Below, piece by piece: positions 1 to 11,370 of a DNA stretch of 64,000 bases. Source of the DNA: Elmis aenea (lineage: Eukaryota > Arthropoda > Insecta > Coleoptera > Elmidae); NCBI GenBank assembly GCA_947652605.1, contig CANTFG010000166.1, positions 186,001 through 250,000 of the forward strand, written 5' to 3'. The translations under genes were made by a program, and so were the position numbers. The notes beneath the pieces were generated by a model. That model was not told where the DNA came from and did not search any database. It worked only from the letters and a program-made list of their open reading frames with translations. The number at the start of each line of letters is the position of its first letter. Positions within the stretch are counted from its first letter, which is position 1.

Positions 1-153
1 GGAAGTTTCACTGTCAAACTTTTCAGATATATCTTTTCAGGCTTCTTTCCTCTTATTTTTGTTTTTAAAATATTTGCTTGTGCAATCCCATAATTCCGGG
101 CGATCTCGGTAGGTATTGATGAAATCCAATATCAGTTCATTTGTCCACTGCAT
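1..153 (-). pseudogene. MADF-domain protein N-terminus, nonsense-interrupted, runs off the window
   Basis: On the minus strand an ATG at 153-151 opens a frame starting MQWTNELILDFINTYRDRPE, followed by LWDCTSKYFKNKNKRKEA. This matches the start of a MADF (Adf-1/Myb-SANT-like) DNA-binding domain: W-T-x-E-L-I, the R-x-x-P-x-LWD core, and a basic N-K-R-x-E-A segment. After KEA the codon at 39-37 is TGA where family members have TGG (Trp). Reading past it, the same frame continues KDISEKFDSETS to base 1, as the domain would. I infer a point nonsense mutation in a host or Harbinger-associated MADF gene. The rest lies outside the window. The domain call is fairly firm; the gene's identity is unknown. 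Confidence 0.6.
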
Positions 154-1109
154 GTTGGACTTTTTACAAAATCAGGTTAAACACCTTTAAACATCAACAC
201 AATAATCTCAATATTCAAGTGCACGATCTTTCTTTAACGTTCCGACCCAGTACGGAACATGTCCGAGCGCGAGCGATCATACATTCGCTCGCTAAAAAAG
301 GCGTCCAGACCGCCTCAGCAAGCGCAGAAAACATCGTTCGCTCTTGCTCGCTCGCTTGGTGTGGATCTAGCTTTCGACCACAAGCGAATGTTCGCTCTTG
401 TATATTCTCGCTCGCTCGCTTGGTGTGGATCTAGCTTAATATAGCAAAATTTATTGTTTTAAAATAAAACCTGTACAGTCGAAAACAACCCATGCCCAGC
501 TTGTATACGAGCAGGAAACAAGTGAACAGTTAAATGGTCGGCAAAGTGATTACGTTAATTATCTGGTTGATAATAATGTAGTTTCAAATATGTTGCATAT
601 TATGTTATTCCTAGAAGAATTCGCTAGAAATTTTCTAGAGCAGGGTTGATTGAATTGGGTCGTTTGAAAGATCAGTCTGTCTTTTGATTTTACCCAAATA
701 CGTTCGTTTTCTTGCACTTTACGGTTTCCGTGGTGTACCTACTTGTGAACTGCAGATTTCGGAATATTTTAAACCAAATTATTGGACCAGCAAAGAAGTT
801 CAACCGTGAAAAACAAAAAATACAGTGATCAATAGGAGATTTTAGAATCAACTGGTAACCGGACTCCGAATCTAAATCTTTTATATGAATCATTGCTCAC
901 AATTAAGTCAACATCAACGTAAAGTGAGCGAACATTTTCTATTGGAGGAATATTTATCACAAAAATTAGAAATAGCCTATCTGACTCCTCCTTAAATGCA
1001 TTGGTATTTTTAAAATCCTATTTTGCCATGCAATAGCAAATTGTATTAATTTTTTTATCATAAACTCGATGAGTCGATGTAATAATTACATTTAAAGATG
1101 AATTTTATA
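154..1109. other. AT-rich intergenic stretch with a 27-bp direct repeat
   Basis: No supportable gene. A CTCGCT-rich patch at 250-440 contains a 27-bp direct repeat (347-373 and 411-437, core GCTTGGTGTGGATCTAG). Short ORFs here have no recognisable protein pattern. Confidence 0.5.
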
Positions 1110-1799
1110 TACAGGGTGCCCATTTTTCTAACCTATTGTATGGGTAACTCCGTTAATATTAGAGATACAAAAACGTTTAAATTAGCAAACTTGTGCAGAA
1201 TTTAAAGAGAAACCTGATGCCATTTTCAAATTTGACCTACATCATCAACTTTTTGAAATAATTTGAAAAAACTGAAAAAGGTAGTTTTTTTTAAACTTGA
1301 ATAATTCCGTAACCATATGAGTTAGAACAAAAATAAAAATTGAATTTTATAGATATTTTTACGTAGATTTTAAATATGTTAACGAAATTTTCATAGCACT
1401 CTCGATTTGCGAGTTATAGCACAAACTTGCATTTTTTTAAATGGAAGTCATAGTTGGCTGTGGCTTTATTAAAAAGGTTTTTTTTTCTCGTTTCAATGAT
1501 ATAAGGTTTGTTATGCTCTTGTAGTTTTTCTTTAAATAAGCAAAAATCATTTTACATGTTCACTGCCTACTAATAGATGAGAGTTATCCCGTGTTGTCGT
1601 GTTGATGTTCTTTTTCTTCGATGTGACATTTAAGAGTTGTCTCTTATCGTTAGTGTAGCAGTTATCAACCAGTTACAAATTTTAAAAACAAAACCTTAGA
1701 GTTTGTCAAATAAAGTTTATTGTTTGTTATACGGCTAAATCTCTCTAAAGTTTATTGTTTGTTATACGTCTAAATCTCTCTCGTGTTGATCAAAATTTT

Positions 1800-2115
1800 T
1801 GATTGAATTTATTTGTAAATTTCAAAAACAATGTTTTCTAATGAAGAAATATTATCAGGCTTTTTGGTATACATCTTATCTTTATGCGTACCCCACAAAA
1901 AAAAAATTAAGTGGTGTTAAATCCGGTCATCTTGCCGGTCATCTCACAGGGTCATTTTTTGCCAATACATCTAGGAAAACGATTAGACAGATAATCAGCC
2001 ACAGTTCTTGAATTGTGCGCAGGAGCACCGTCATGTTGAAAATAATTAAAATTTTGCACTAAATTCAACGGAACTTCATCTAATATGATGTCCAGGTCGT
2101 TTTGCAAACATTTCT
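1800..2115 (-). pseudogene. Tc1/mariner-type DDE transposase remnant (family A)
   Basis: Minus-strand translation in patches gives the QxDGAPAH block, YLSNRFPRC, WPA(K/R)-like and KKPDNIS segments, which are typical of the C-terminal half of mariner-like DDE transposases. The frame is interrupted and truncated. The homologous, longer remnant is at 60066-60960. Confidence 0.55.
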
Positions 2116-3576
2116 ATTACAAGCGTTATAAAAGAAAAGCATGTAATTTTTTCTTCATTAGAAAACATTGTTTTTGAAATTTACAATAAATTCAATCAAA
2201 AATTTTCATCAACACGAGAGAGAGACATACGTATAACAAACAATCCATTTTGATTGATAAACTCTGAGGTTTTGTTTTTAAAATTTGTAACTGGCTAATA
2301 ACTGCTACACTGCTAACGATAAGAGACAACTCTTAAATGTCACATCGAAAAAAAGAACATCAACACGGGATAACTCCCATCCATTAGTAGGCAGTGAACA
2401 TGTAAAATGATTTTTCCTTATTTAACCCTAGGTTTACCATTGAGGTAACCGGGTAACTTTTTCGTTTTAACTGATTTGATTTTTTGTGTTCGGGGCGATT
2501 TGGGAGCCTGAACTTCTCTGACATCTTAAATCTACATGTTGTACACATAATGTAAAAAATTAAAATGATTTGCGTTTTTAGATTTTTGGTAAAATCATTC
2601 TGAATTATTTTTATACGCCGTTTACCGTTAGGGTACCCGGGTACTAAACGTTATGTACAAGGCGCCGCGTCGCGCGGCTTGGTATTTGAGCTGTCGGACG
2701 CTATTTTCGTTAGTTTTGACTCTGTCGCGAGTAAAAATTCAGTTTCAATAAAGTTAGATTAGTAAAGTGAACAATAATTAGTTTTGTAATTATGCATAAC
2801 GAAGTAGCTGGACCATCAAACGCAACAGGTCAGTTGCCATGGTATGTTGTTTGTTTTTTTGAAATAGATTTCATGTATTTATTCCATACTTAGTTAGTAA
2901 AAGAAGACATGGCATGGCGATGGTGACAATAAAAGCGTTCCCGGGAACTCGAAACGTATGGCATTACGGGAACGGTATGCATACAGGGTGTCACACAAAA
3001 AACGCCGCAAGCTGTAACTCCGTTGTTGGTAAATGAAATGGCTCCTCAAATACTATAAACTGAATTGGATTTCATTTTTTTTCTTTCTACTTGAACTTAA
3101 ATGTCAAACAATGGTCAATTTTTTTTTCAAATAGCACCATCTATTTTTTTTACATCTGTTAGACACATTTTTTCCTGAATACAATGATGTAATCATAAGT
3201 TAATTTTAGTGCAAAACTAATAAGAAATAAAAAATAAAAGTTTAACTAAAATAGGTTAGGTTTCACAGAATTTTCAAGCGTGCCGTGGAAAACAAAAAAA
3301 AATCTTAATCAACAAATGTCATTTAAACGTCAGTGTGGTATTTTATAGTTGCTTTTAGTTGTTTTTTAATAATTTTAATTAAAATATTTCAAATGATAAA
3401 TTTTTTTGAATAAAAATGTTTTTAAATAATAAGTTGAATAATAAATGTTTATGAATAACAAATGTTGAATAACAAATGTTTTTGAATAATAAATGTTGTA
3501 GATTAATAAATTTTATATAATAATAAATATTTTGCTAAATGATAATCGAGGCAATTATAGTATCATTTGAAAAATA

Positions 3577-4322
3577 CAGGGTGGGGCACGGGAACAGACT
3601 GTTTTTTAATTGATTAGTACTCGGCCATTAGAAAAGGGAGCGTCGTGTGACAGGTGTCATTCGATTCCTTGGCTCAAAGCATTTTATTATTGGTAACTAA
3701 CATGGAGCCGTGGACGCTAGAGCACCGCATGTTCGCATATAATTCATGTCTTCATTTTGCTCTAAAAGTGCTAGCATTTCCTGTGCAAAATGCAATCGTT
3801 GAGGGTAATCGTTGCATTCCATTTCTGCACAACCGCTAACTTGTATGGATGGAAACGTAATTCATCATGTAAAATCCGTCTTACAGTACGATTGCTGATG
3901 TGAAGTGCAGCTGAATGTCTTCGAGCAGAGCGGTCTGGACTTCGCAGTACTGCTTGTCTGACTCTTTCAACGTTCTCCGGGGTATTCACAGTACGGCGGG
4001 GGCCAAGCGGTTTACTTTTCATTATTGAGCCTCTTGTTCTAAGATTGTTTACCCAACGCAAAATTGTCTTACGCCTGGGAACAGAGTCATTTCTATGGAT
4101 ATTAAATCTACGGAGAAACTTGCGCTGAACCGCGATCACAGACTCACCACTTTTAACAAAGGAATCGTATACGAAGATGCGGTGCTCTAAGGTCCACGAC
4201 TCCATGTTATAAGAAAATGCTTTGAGCCAAGGAGCAGAATGACATCTGTCACACGACGCTCACTGTCGTAATGGCCGAGTACTAATCAATTAAAAAACAG
4301 TCGGTTCCCGTGCCCCACCCTG
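3577..4322. mobile_element. TA-target element inside family B copy 1
   Basis: Termini CAGGGTGGGGCACGGGAACC and its inverse are flanked by TA (3575-3576 and 4323-4324). The paralogous piggyBac-like copy at 50061-50062 has the uninterrupted site (...GAAAAA-TA-CTATATTTTC), so insertion at TA is shown directly. The inverted arms are about 180 bp and include the start codon region of the element's own ORF at both ends. Confidence 0.85.
3771..4205 (-). pseudogene. Transposase N-terminal fragment with DUF4817-like helix-turn-helix
   Basis: A 144-residue minus-strand ORF begins MESWTLEHRIFVYDSFVKSG. It carries the two helix-turn-helix stretches seen in this insect transposase family (QRKFLRRFNIHRN with TILRWVNNLRTRGS; PENVERVRQAVLRSPDRSARRH with ISNRTVRRILHDELRFHPYK). 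Full-length relatives are more than twice as long and contain a DDE catalytic domain. Here the frame changes to unrelated sequence after VVQKWNAT, where the right arm of the element begins, so the catalytic part is deleted. The start MEPWTLEHR recurs at 3702 on the plus strand in the opposite arm. Confidence 0.7.
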
Positions 4323-4829
4323 TACTATATTTTCATCACAAAATAAATGAAAGTACCCGGGTACCTTAACGGTAAACGAAGGTTGAAAAATTTAACGGTA
4401 AACCTAGAAGAAAAACTAACAGAGCATAACAAACGTTATATCATTGAAACGAGAAAAAAGTAACCTTTTTAATAAGACCACAGCCAACTATGACTTCCAT
4501 TTAAAAAACTGCAAGTTTGTGCTATAACTCGGAAATCGAGAATGCTATGAAAATTTCGATATCATATTTAAAATGTACGTAAAAATATCTATTAAAGCCA
4601 ATTTTTATTTTTGTTCTAACTCATAATGGTTACGGAGTTATTCAAGTTTGAAAAAATCGACCCTTTTCATTTTTTTTTTTAATATTTCAAAAAGTTGATG
4701 ACGAAGGTCAAATTTGAAAATGCCATCAGGTTTCCCTTTAAATTCTGCATAAGTTTTCTAATTTAAACAATCTCTAATATTAACGCAGTTACCCATACAA
4801 CAGGTTAGAAAAATGGACACCCTGTATAC

Positions 4830-5069
4830 TCATTAAATAAATAGCATAGAAAATATTTTCCATTTGTTTAAATCTATTTATACCTACTTACATACAGGTA
4901 TATATCTGTTTTTCCATTAGTAACATAATTTGATTTTTACATATTATTTTTACGTTTCAAACGTAAAATAATCAAAATCTCGAGTCTCAGGAATTCCCGG
5001 AGCTTTTAAAAAACTTGTGTCTCGAGTCCCGGGAATTGAAAAAACCCGAGACTTCAGAATCCCTAGTGA
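4830..5069. other. Short AT-rich spacer before the inverted segmental duplicate
   Basis: Contains CTCGAGTC-CGGGAATT near-palindromic repeats (4977-5050). No coding signal. Confidence 0.35.
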
Positions 5070-5244
5070 TGATATAATAGTCAATTCAGTGAGAGCTATT
5101 ATAGTTAGTGAGAATGCTAGAATGAAATCAAAAGTGGCGGTTTTTATACCAAATTTCGATGGAAGTCCTGAGTCGGACATCGATTTGTGGTTTAGCCGGA
5201 TATCAATAGTGCTCCTAGTTGTTGTTGGAAAACTTTCAGATTAG
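5070..5244 (+). pseudogene. Gag-like ORF fragment (duplicated copy)
   Basis: The frame reads DDIIVNSVRAIIVSENARMK, then a segment with PNFDGSPESDIDLWFSRI, ending at a stop after KLSD. The F-D-G-S...D-L-W-F pattern resembles the start of LTR-retroelement Gag capsid regions. The inverted copy at 36048-36260 keeps the same frame and adds an upstream ATG. The retroelement origin is inferred from a short motif only. Confidence 0.35.
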
Positions 5245-5433
5245 TCTTGAAGTATTACAGTTATGGCATGAAATTGTCGGCCAAATACAGATTTGTAAGG
5301 AAATTATCCTTGGTTTTCTGCATTTTTTTAATATTTTTAGTTTGAATAAACCACTAATACAGCCTTATTGGACTATTATCGGATATTAACATTTTAAAAC
5401 TATAAAAACACATGAAAGAGATTTATGCATATA

Positions 5434-6951
5434 CAGGGTGTCCCAGTTAACTTGAACAGCATGGGGATCTCTTAAACGGTAAGAGATACAGAGTTGGCTA
5501 AATGGGTCAAAATGATCTATGATTCAAGAGCAACTATTCTATGAAAAAAAAACTTGAAAAAAATTTACAGTTTTTGGGCTATTCGTAAAAAACAAAAAAA
5601 TGACGTTTTCGATTTTTGCTTATAACTTGCTTATTTAAAATCATACCCAAAATATTTTTCGACATTATTAGGACACTTTTTTGCGTAGAATTGAAATTAG
5701 TTAATAAATTTTACCTATCTTCATTTGTTTTTGTTATTTTAACATCAACTTTCTTATTTTAAATACGGGTCGTAGTTGGCTATGACACCATTAAAAAGAG
5801 ATTTTTTTTCTCGTTTCATTGATGTATGGGTTGTTAGGTTTATTTTTAAAAATAAGCAAGTTATAGCAATATTATTGTATTTGTTAAGTTTAATCAAAGC
5901 CGCCATTGGAAAACAAAACAAAACATCACGTAAATAAACTAGCTGTACTTAATTAAACACAAATAAACCTAAATAATTTAAGATATTTTTCAAATTACAT
6001 AATAATTTATGTTTTTCCAATTACTGTCACTATTGAATCTAAATTATAACATGCGTTCAAAGTGTAGCTCACTCTCCATGTGCAATACAAATTTGAGATC
6101 TGCACATTGTAGGTAATAATGTTTTTCTAACGATATTTCTTTTTATTTGATAAACTTTTGTTAAACTATCCAATCTTAATTTTGTAATTGTGTTCAGCTG
6201 TCTTTTTATGATTAGCTGTTTTAAGAACATTTTATCAAGCAGAAAGTAATATGCATAAGAAATAATTGTTATCTACAAAGTGCAGATCTCAAATTTGCAT
6301 TGCTCATGGAGAATGGGCTGCACTTTGAACGCATGTTATAATTTAGATTCAATAGTAATAGTAATTGGAAAAACATAAATTATTATGTAATTTGAAAAAT
6401 ATCTTAAATTATTTAGGTTTATTTGTGTTTAATTAAGTACAGCTAGTTTATTTACGTGATGTTTTGTTTTGTTTTCCAATGGCCACTTTGATTAAACTTA
6501 ACAAATACAATAATATTGCTATAACTTGCTTATTTTTAAAAATAAACCTAACAACCCATACATCAATGAAACGAGAAAAAAAATCTCTTTTTAATGGTGT
6601 CATAGCCAACTACGACCCGTATTTAAAATAAGAAAGTTGATGTTAAAATAACAAAAACAAATGAAGATAGGTAAAATTTATTAACTAATTTCAATTCTAC
6701 GCAAAAAAGTGTCCTAATAATGTCGAAAAATATTTTGGGTATGATTTTAAATAAGCAAGTTATAAGCAAAAATCGAAAACGTCATTTTTTTGTTTTTTAC
6801 GAATAGCCCAAAAACTGTAAATTTTTTTCAAGTTTTTTTTTCATAGAATAGTTGCTCTTAAATCATAGATCATTTTGACCCATTTAACCAACTCTGTATC
6901 TCTTACCGTTTACGAGATCCCCATGCTGTTCAAGTTAACTGGGACACCCTG
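5434..6951. mobile_element. Giant palindrome, TA-target family C
   Basis: CAGGGTGTCCCAGTTAACTT at 5434 is matched by its exact inverse ending at 6951, with TA on both sides. Nearly the whole 1518 bp folds on itself: arms of about 680 bp differ at few positions, around a loop near 6115-6270. No ORF. It sits at the TA that is occupied by a different palindrome in the duplicate locus (34671-35857). Confidence 0.85.
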
Positions 6952-7274
6952 TATAACATTTACCAATCGGGGTGAATAATATTGGTTAAATATAATTTTA
7001 ATCGTGTATACTGTATAGTATACATTTCACCAATATCAAAACGATAGGTATATTAATCTAATATTATTTAATAATATAGATCCTTTATAAAAAAATGTTA
7101 TAGGATTAATATTAATTTAAAATATTTCACCAATATTTAAAAATGTTGACATATCTATATTTTCCCATTATTGTATGTCAATTTTTAGCTAATGTTGGCT
7201 ACCGGGGTTCCTGAGAGCACAAAATCCTTAATAATTCACAAATAATTGCTCAACCTGCATTTTTTTTGTTGCAG

Positions 7275-7448
7275 ACGGATTATGGTTCATCACTTTCTTT
7301 TGAAGATGAAATCCTTGGAATTTTAATAAACAAAGTTGATTGTGGAGCCGTAGGATCTGTAGCCGGTTATGTGAACATATCTCTTACCAGCAAGTGGCTT
7401 CGATCAACCGTATCTAAAGCAACCAATTATAAAGAACGTATTGATTAA
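7275..7448 (+). pseudogene. Orphan copy of the serine-protease-homologue terminal exon
   Basis: A pyrimidine tract and GCAG acceptor at 7261-7274 precede a 174-nt open exon starting TDYGSSLSFEDEILGILINK, with VDCGAV and SKWLR further on, ending in TAA. It aligns along its whole length with exon 7 of the minus-strand gene (34160-34333). It keeps the same non-catalytic TDYGSS motif and differs at scattered residues (for example ETH vs ATN near the end). An AATAAA lies at 7498-7503. No matching upstream exons were found before 7275, so it is either a lone duplicated exon or the tail of a gene starting outside the window. The frame is intact. Confidence 0.7.
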
Positions 7449-7720
7449 TTATTAATACTTCTAATAACGTACCAGATATTCTTGTATTGGTACTCTGAAT
7501 AAAATAATAAAATTTAAATGCTGTTTATTGCTATCATGTAAGGCAGTGGTTCTTATCATTTTTCCTTGGCGTACTCCTTAAGGTGCTTACTAGTTCTCAA
7601 GTACCCCTAAGAATTATTTTATATCAACAAACTTAAATACTGCAAAATAAAAAAATAAATATTTAGTAATGATTGTGGGGTCATTTTATATACATAACAA
7701 TAAAATTGACACGGAATATA

Positions 7721-8225
7721 CAGAGCGTTTGAAATTCGAGCATGCAGAACTCGCTTATCATAATAGCTAGAGCATGAGTTTCAATCTCGCAAAGTTGCTT
7801 AATTCAGTTTAAGCCGAAGAGAAATTAAAAATATCTTAAAGGGTATCAAAGAAAATTAGAAAAAAACAGAAAATACGGTTTTTGAAAATCGTTTATAACT
7901 CGTTTGAAGTATGAAATATTTCAAATCTGTAAAAACATTGCGCAAGCAACTTTTAAGCCGATTCGTGTGTTGATCACTAATTTTTCCTATGTCGATTCGT
8001 TTTTGTTTTATGACAACCAACTTTATTTTTTCCTTTACACTGTATGGTAGAAGAGGAACGGATAAATAAAAATAACTTTATTTTTTCTTGTAGGCGCCAA
8101 TTTTGCCATTTATTTAATTACATAGAATTTTTTCTGGCTATTGATGTATTACACGCAGTATTTTACTTCTACATACATTGTCAAATTTGAAAAAATGCGT
8201 TTTGGACAACATCCACTAAAAATTA
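7721..8225. mobile_element. Family E element, left half only
   Basis: Starts CAGAGCGTTTGAAATTCGAG next to TA and follows the arm of the complete family member at 47892-48813, fading out near 8225. The matching right edge sits in the duplicate locus at 33885. Confidence 0.55.
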
Positions 8226-9510
8226 GGTAGGCCGGTCGTTAGCAAGAGATATAAAATACATTCATATTATGACTATTAGTATGATTATTTGAATTTTGCA
8301 TTGCATTTATTTTTTTCGCCGTTTAAAAAATGACGGAATATACTACCAAGGATCGAAATAAAAACAATGAGAGTCTGTTATTGTTTTTTTTTCATGGCAA
8401 CGTTGATTTTATATTAAATTTTACCAGTTTTAAAAAATATTAAAATTTTTACTGATTTTTGTACTCCCGTCCATAATGAAAATTTTTGGTACCTTTATCG
8501 CTACAGCCCCTCCATTATAACTTCTTACGAGCCGCCACTGGCCTTGAAGCATCGAAATTCGAAAACGTCTGCAGAAAAAAAAAACAACGCCATATTCTAC
8601 CAGTCATATATTACATCACAGATTTGAATTTACAGAAAATACAAAATTTATACAACCTTTTTAATTATCTTATTAAAATCTGGTGCCAAAACTTTTTATA
8701 TACAAAGTAATTTTTAAAAGAGTTATCAAAACGTGCTTAGATAACCAAGAACTGAATTAGATCACTTCTGAAACCAGTGGCGTCAATAAAAACACTTAAC
8801 GGAGCCGTCACGCCTTTCCTGTCACCACGAAATAATATTTTTGCGCACATTTAATGCACGTGATGTACCGGTAATATGGAGACTGCCAAAATGCAAAGCG
8901 ATATAAAAAATCTGATAACGCAGTCGCTCTTTTCTCCAAAAAAAAAAATAGGCCAAGAGATTGATGTCAGTTTTTCGCCAACTATTATGGTAACCGAGAT
9001 ACCCCGTAAACCATTCGAATACGGTCCAGTCTGTATAGAATGGAAGAAGATGCGATGCCCAGGAATGCTTATGCAGAACGTATGGGAAGAAATAATCAAA
9101 AAGAATGATCAAGGAAAACTTAGAATGGGGAGATAAAAGAAGCTGCTATGAAGAGAGGGATCGAGTGGAGCAAAGTTAGAGGTTGGACACCCTGTAGGTA
9201 ATGCATCGATTGCAAAAACTCCAGTATGAACTACAAGGTTTTTTCTGTGCAAAGTCTCAATTTAAGCGTTTCAAAAATGGATAATATTAGTAAGCATGAC
9301 AATTAAAGTTAAAATAATTTCAAAAAAGTCCAAAAATCTAAAAAACTATTGTAATGTATAGGCATTGCTATCAAAAAACCCTCTTAAATTACGTGCTTGA
9401 TCCATAAATGCAATTTAAAAAAAACATTGTATTTGAAATAAAAACGTAGGCGTCAACTTCCAGTATTTCCGGAAGTGTCGCCATCTTGAAAATATGTTCA
9501 TTAAATAGAT
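8226..9510. other. Transposon debris, no gene seen
   Basis: 8975-9040 resembles the inner end of family H (GTAACCGAGATACCCCGTAA then CATTCGAAT). GGACACCCTGTA at 9184-9195 is a lone element end. 9440-9500 carries a CCGGAAGTG motif shared with the palindrome at 52198-53485. ORFs here follow these repeat arms and have no protein pattern. Confidence 0.45.
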
Positions 9511-9995
9511 GGCTTAAGTTTACTTTAACGGACTTTGTCAGAAATTGATAAAATTAAGTGGACTAATAAAACTGGACGTCCTGAGCTCAAATCTGTTAAA
9601 ATTATTTGGCGCTCTCAATTACTTAGCGTAAAAATTCATTATAAAAGTTCCGTTTGACAGTTAGGTTAGGTTTCTTAATTCGAATTTTCTCATGTTAGGA
9701 TGGCTAAATTGTCTGTGTAAAGTGTACAAATATGATTATAAGGCATACATGAAACTATATTAATTTGTATTGATTTTGTGTTAAAATAAGCTAAAAATAA
9801 CGTAAATCTTATAACATACCCAAACTCACAACTGTCATTTTTTGCCGTCTTGAACTACTATTTTTACCTTTCTTGACCTTTCTGAGTCGTAAGGTGGACT
9901 CATATAGATCTATAAGGATCAGATCAGTTTCAGTTGGAACTAAAATTTTAATTATAAGCGACCGTAAATTTATTTTTTTAACAAATAACTTGTAA
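9511..9995 (+). repeat. Left arm of foldback element
   Basis: Pairs with 15690-16165. A diverged second copy of its inner part (AGATCTATAAGGAT...CAGTTTCAGT) follows directly at about 10338-10460, so the arm has been internally duplicated. Confidence 0.7.
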
Positions 9996-10659
9996 TTTGA
10001 GAGTGGTAGTTAACAATGCTGGTTGATTAACCTTATTCGACTCTCTTGAATTTCTTTGAAAAAACACACTCATGAAACGTTATTTTCACAGACGTCATTT
10101 AATAAAATGAGGTTAATTAGAACATTACGAAGATAATCACAATATATTTATGGCGAACGAAATTTGGTGGCCACATTAGTTTAAAAATTAAATAGTGTAC
10201 AGCTGCACATTATCTTATTCCAAATTTGTTTTATTGTAGCATTCCCCATTATTCTGCGTTAAAAACAAACTCTAACCAACCTCTAAGCTCACCCTCTGAC
10301 CTCTGACGAAAGTAAACAGAATGCCGATGGAATAATAAGATCTATAAGGATTAGATTAGTTTCAGTAGGAACTAATATTTCAATTTTAAGCGACCATAAT
10401 TTTTTTCCATTAACTTTTAATTTGGTAGTGGTAGTTAATAATGCCGGTAGATTAAAATTATTTGATTATCACGATAACTAAAGGAAGATCTAACACATCA
10501 GTTTTTGCCCAATAACCAACTGTGAACTTATATCTTCGCAATAAAATAAAAAAATTTAGTTACAATAAATAATTTTCAGTCAAAATGTGGGCAATTAAGG
10601 AAAAGCAGTAACCACAATATGTTATTTGGTAATGGGCAACACAATTTCATAGGCGGTGT

Positions 10660-11366
10660 GTTTACTTTCGTCAGAGACTCAGGTTAGAGGTCGGTAATAG
10701 ATTTTTTTTAAGTTGAATAATGGGGAACGCTAAAATAAAACCAGTTAAGAATAAAATGACATGCGCAACACTATTCCTCAGACATTCTGTTTATTTTCGT
10801 CAGAGGGTCAGGTTAGAGGTCGGTAAACGTTTTTTTTTTTTAAAGATGAATAATGAAGAACGCTAAAATGAAACAAGTTGCGAATAAGATGACGTGCGCA
10901 ACACTATTCCACCGACATTCTGTTTGTTTTCGTCAGAGGGTCAGGTTAGAGGTCGGTAAAAGTTTTTTTTTAAAGATGAATATTGGGGAACGCTAAAATG
11001 AAACAATTTACGAATAAGATGACGTGCGCAACAACATTCCTCCGACATTCTGCTTATTTTCGTCAGAGGGTCAGGTTAGAGGTCGGTAAACTTTTTTTTA
11101 AATAGCTGAATAATAAAGAACGCTAAAATGAAACAAGTTACGAATAGGATAACGTGCGCAACACTATTCCTCCGACATTCTGTTTATTTTCGTCAGAGGG
11201 TCAGGTTAGAGGTCGGTAAACGTTTTTTTTTTAAGCTGAATAATGAAGAACGCTAAAATAAAACAAGTTACGAATAAGATGACGTGCGCAACACTATTTT
11301 ACCGACATTCTGTTTATTTTCGTCAGAGGGTCAGGTTAGAGGTCGGTAAAAGTTTTTTTTTAAAGA
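10660..11366. repeat. Minisatellite, about 130-bp units (6 copies)
   Basis: Successive units share GACGTGCGCAACACTATTCC, ACATTCTGTTTATTTTCGTC, AGAGGGTCAGGTTAGAGGTC, a T-run and a GAACGCTAAAATGAAACAAG block. The last block distinguishes this sub-array from the one after 12342. Confidence 0.8.
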
Positions 11367-11370
11367 TAAA

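Larger units (their letters stand above)
2426..4407. mobile_element. piggyBac-like TTAA element, family B copy 1
   Basis: The left end CCCTAGGTTTACCATTGAGG follows TTAA (2422-2425). The right end is the inverted GGTAAACCTAG at about 4407, where the last bases (GGGTTA) have been lost. The second copy at 48897-50143 keeps both TTAA sites and CCCTAGGTTTAC termini, which defines the family. Near the left end both copies share an ATG followed by a short open stretch (reading GPSNAT), perhaps the start of a deleted transposase. The interior holds a TA-target element (3577-4322) absent from copy 2. Confidence 0.7.
1112..4824. mobile_element. TA-target palindromic element, family A copy 1, with nested insertions
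   Basis: Ends are CAGGGTGCCCATTTTTCTAA (left) and its inverted counterpart at 4824, flanked by TA at 1110-1111 and 4825-4826. The left arm (1112 to about 2420) pairs with the right arm (about 4410-4824) over hundreds of bases. A second copy occupies 59452-61691. TA duplication plus a remnant of a DDE transposase (1800-2115, minus) place it in the IS630-Tc1-mariner group. The host copy is split by a piggyBac-like element at 2426. Confidence 0.75.
5070..7722. repeat. Inverted segmental duplicate of 33886-36256
   Basis: Sequence from about 5070 to 7722, excluding the element at 5434-6951, reappears as the reverse complement of 36256 to 33886. The shared content, in order, is a gag-like ORF start, an AT-rich stretch, a TA site carrying a palindromic element, a splice acceptor, a protease-homologue terminal exon, a poly(A) signal, and the outer edge of a family-E element. 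Single-base and small indel differences show it is an old duplication. In the other copy this material is intron 6 plus the last exon of the protease-homologue gene. Confidence 0.8.

Noticed and set aside
8822..9136. Three overlapping ORFs of 82-96 codons
   Set aside because: They run over transposon-arm debris and have no recognisable protein pattern.
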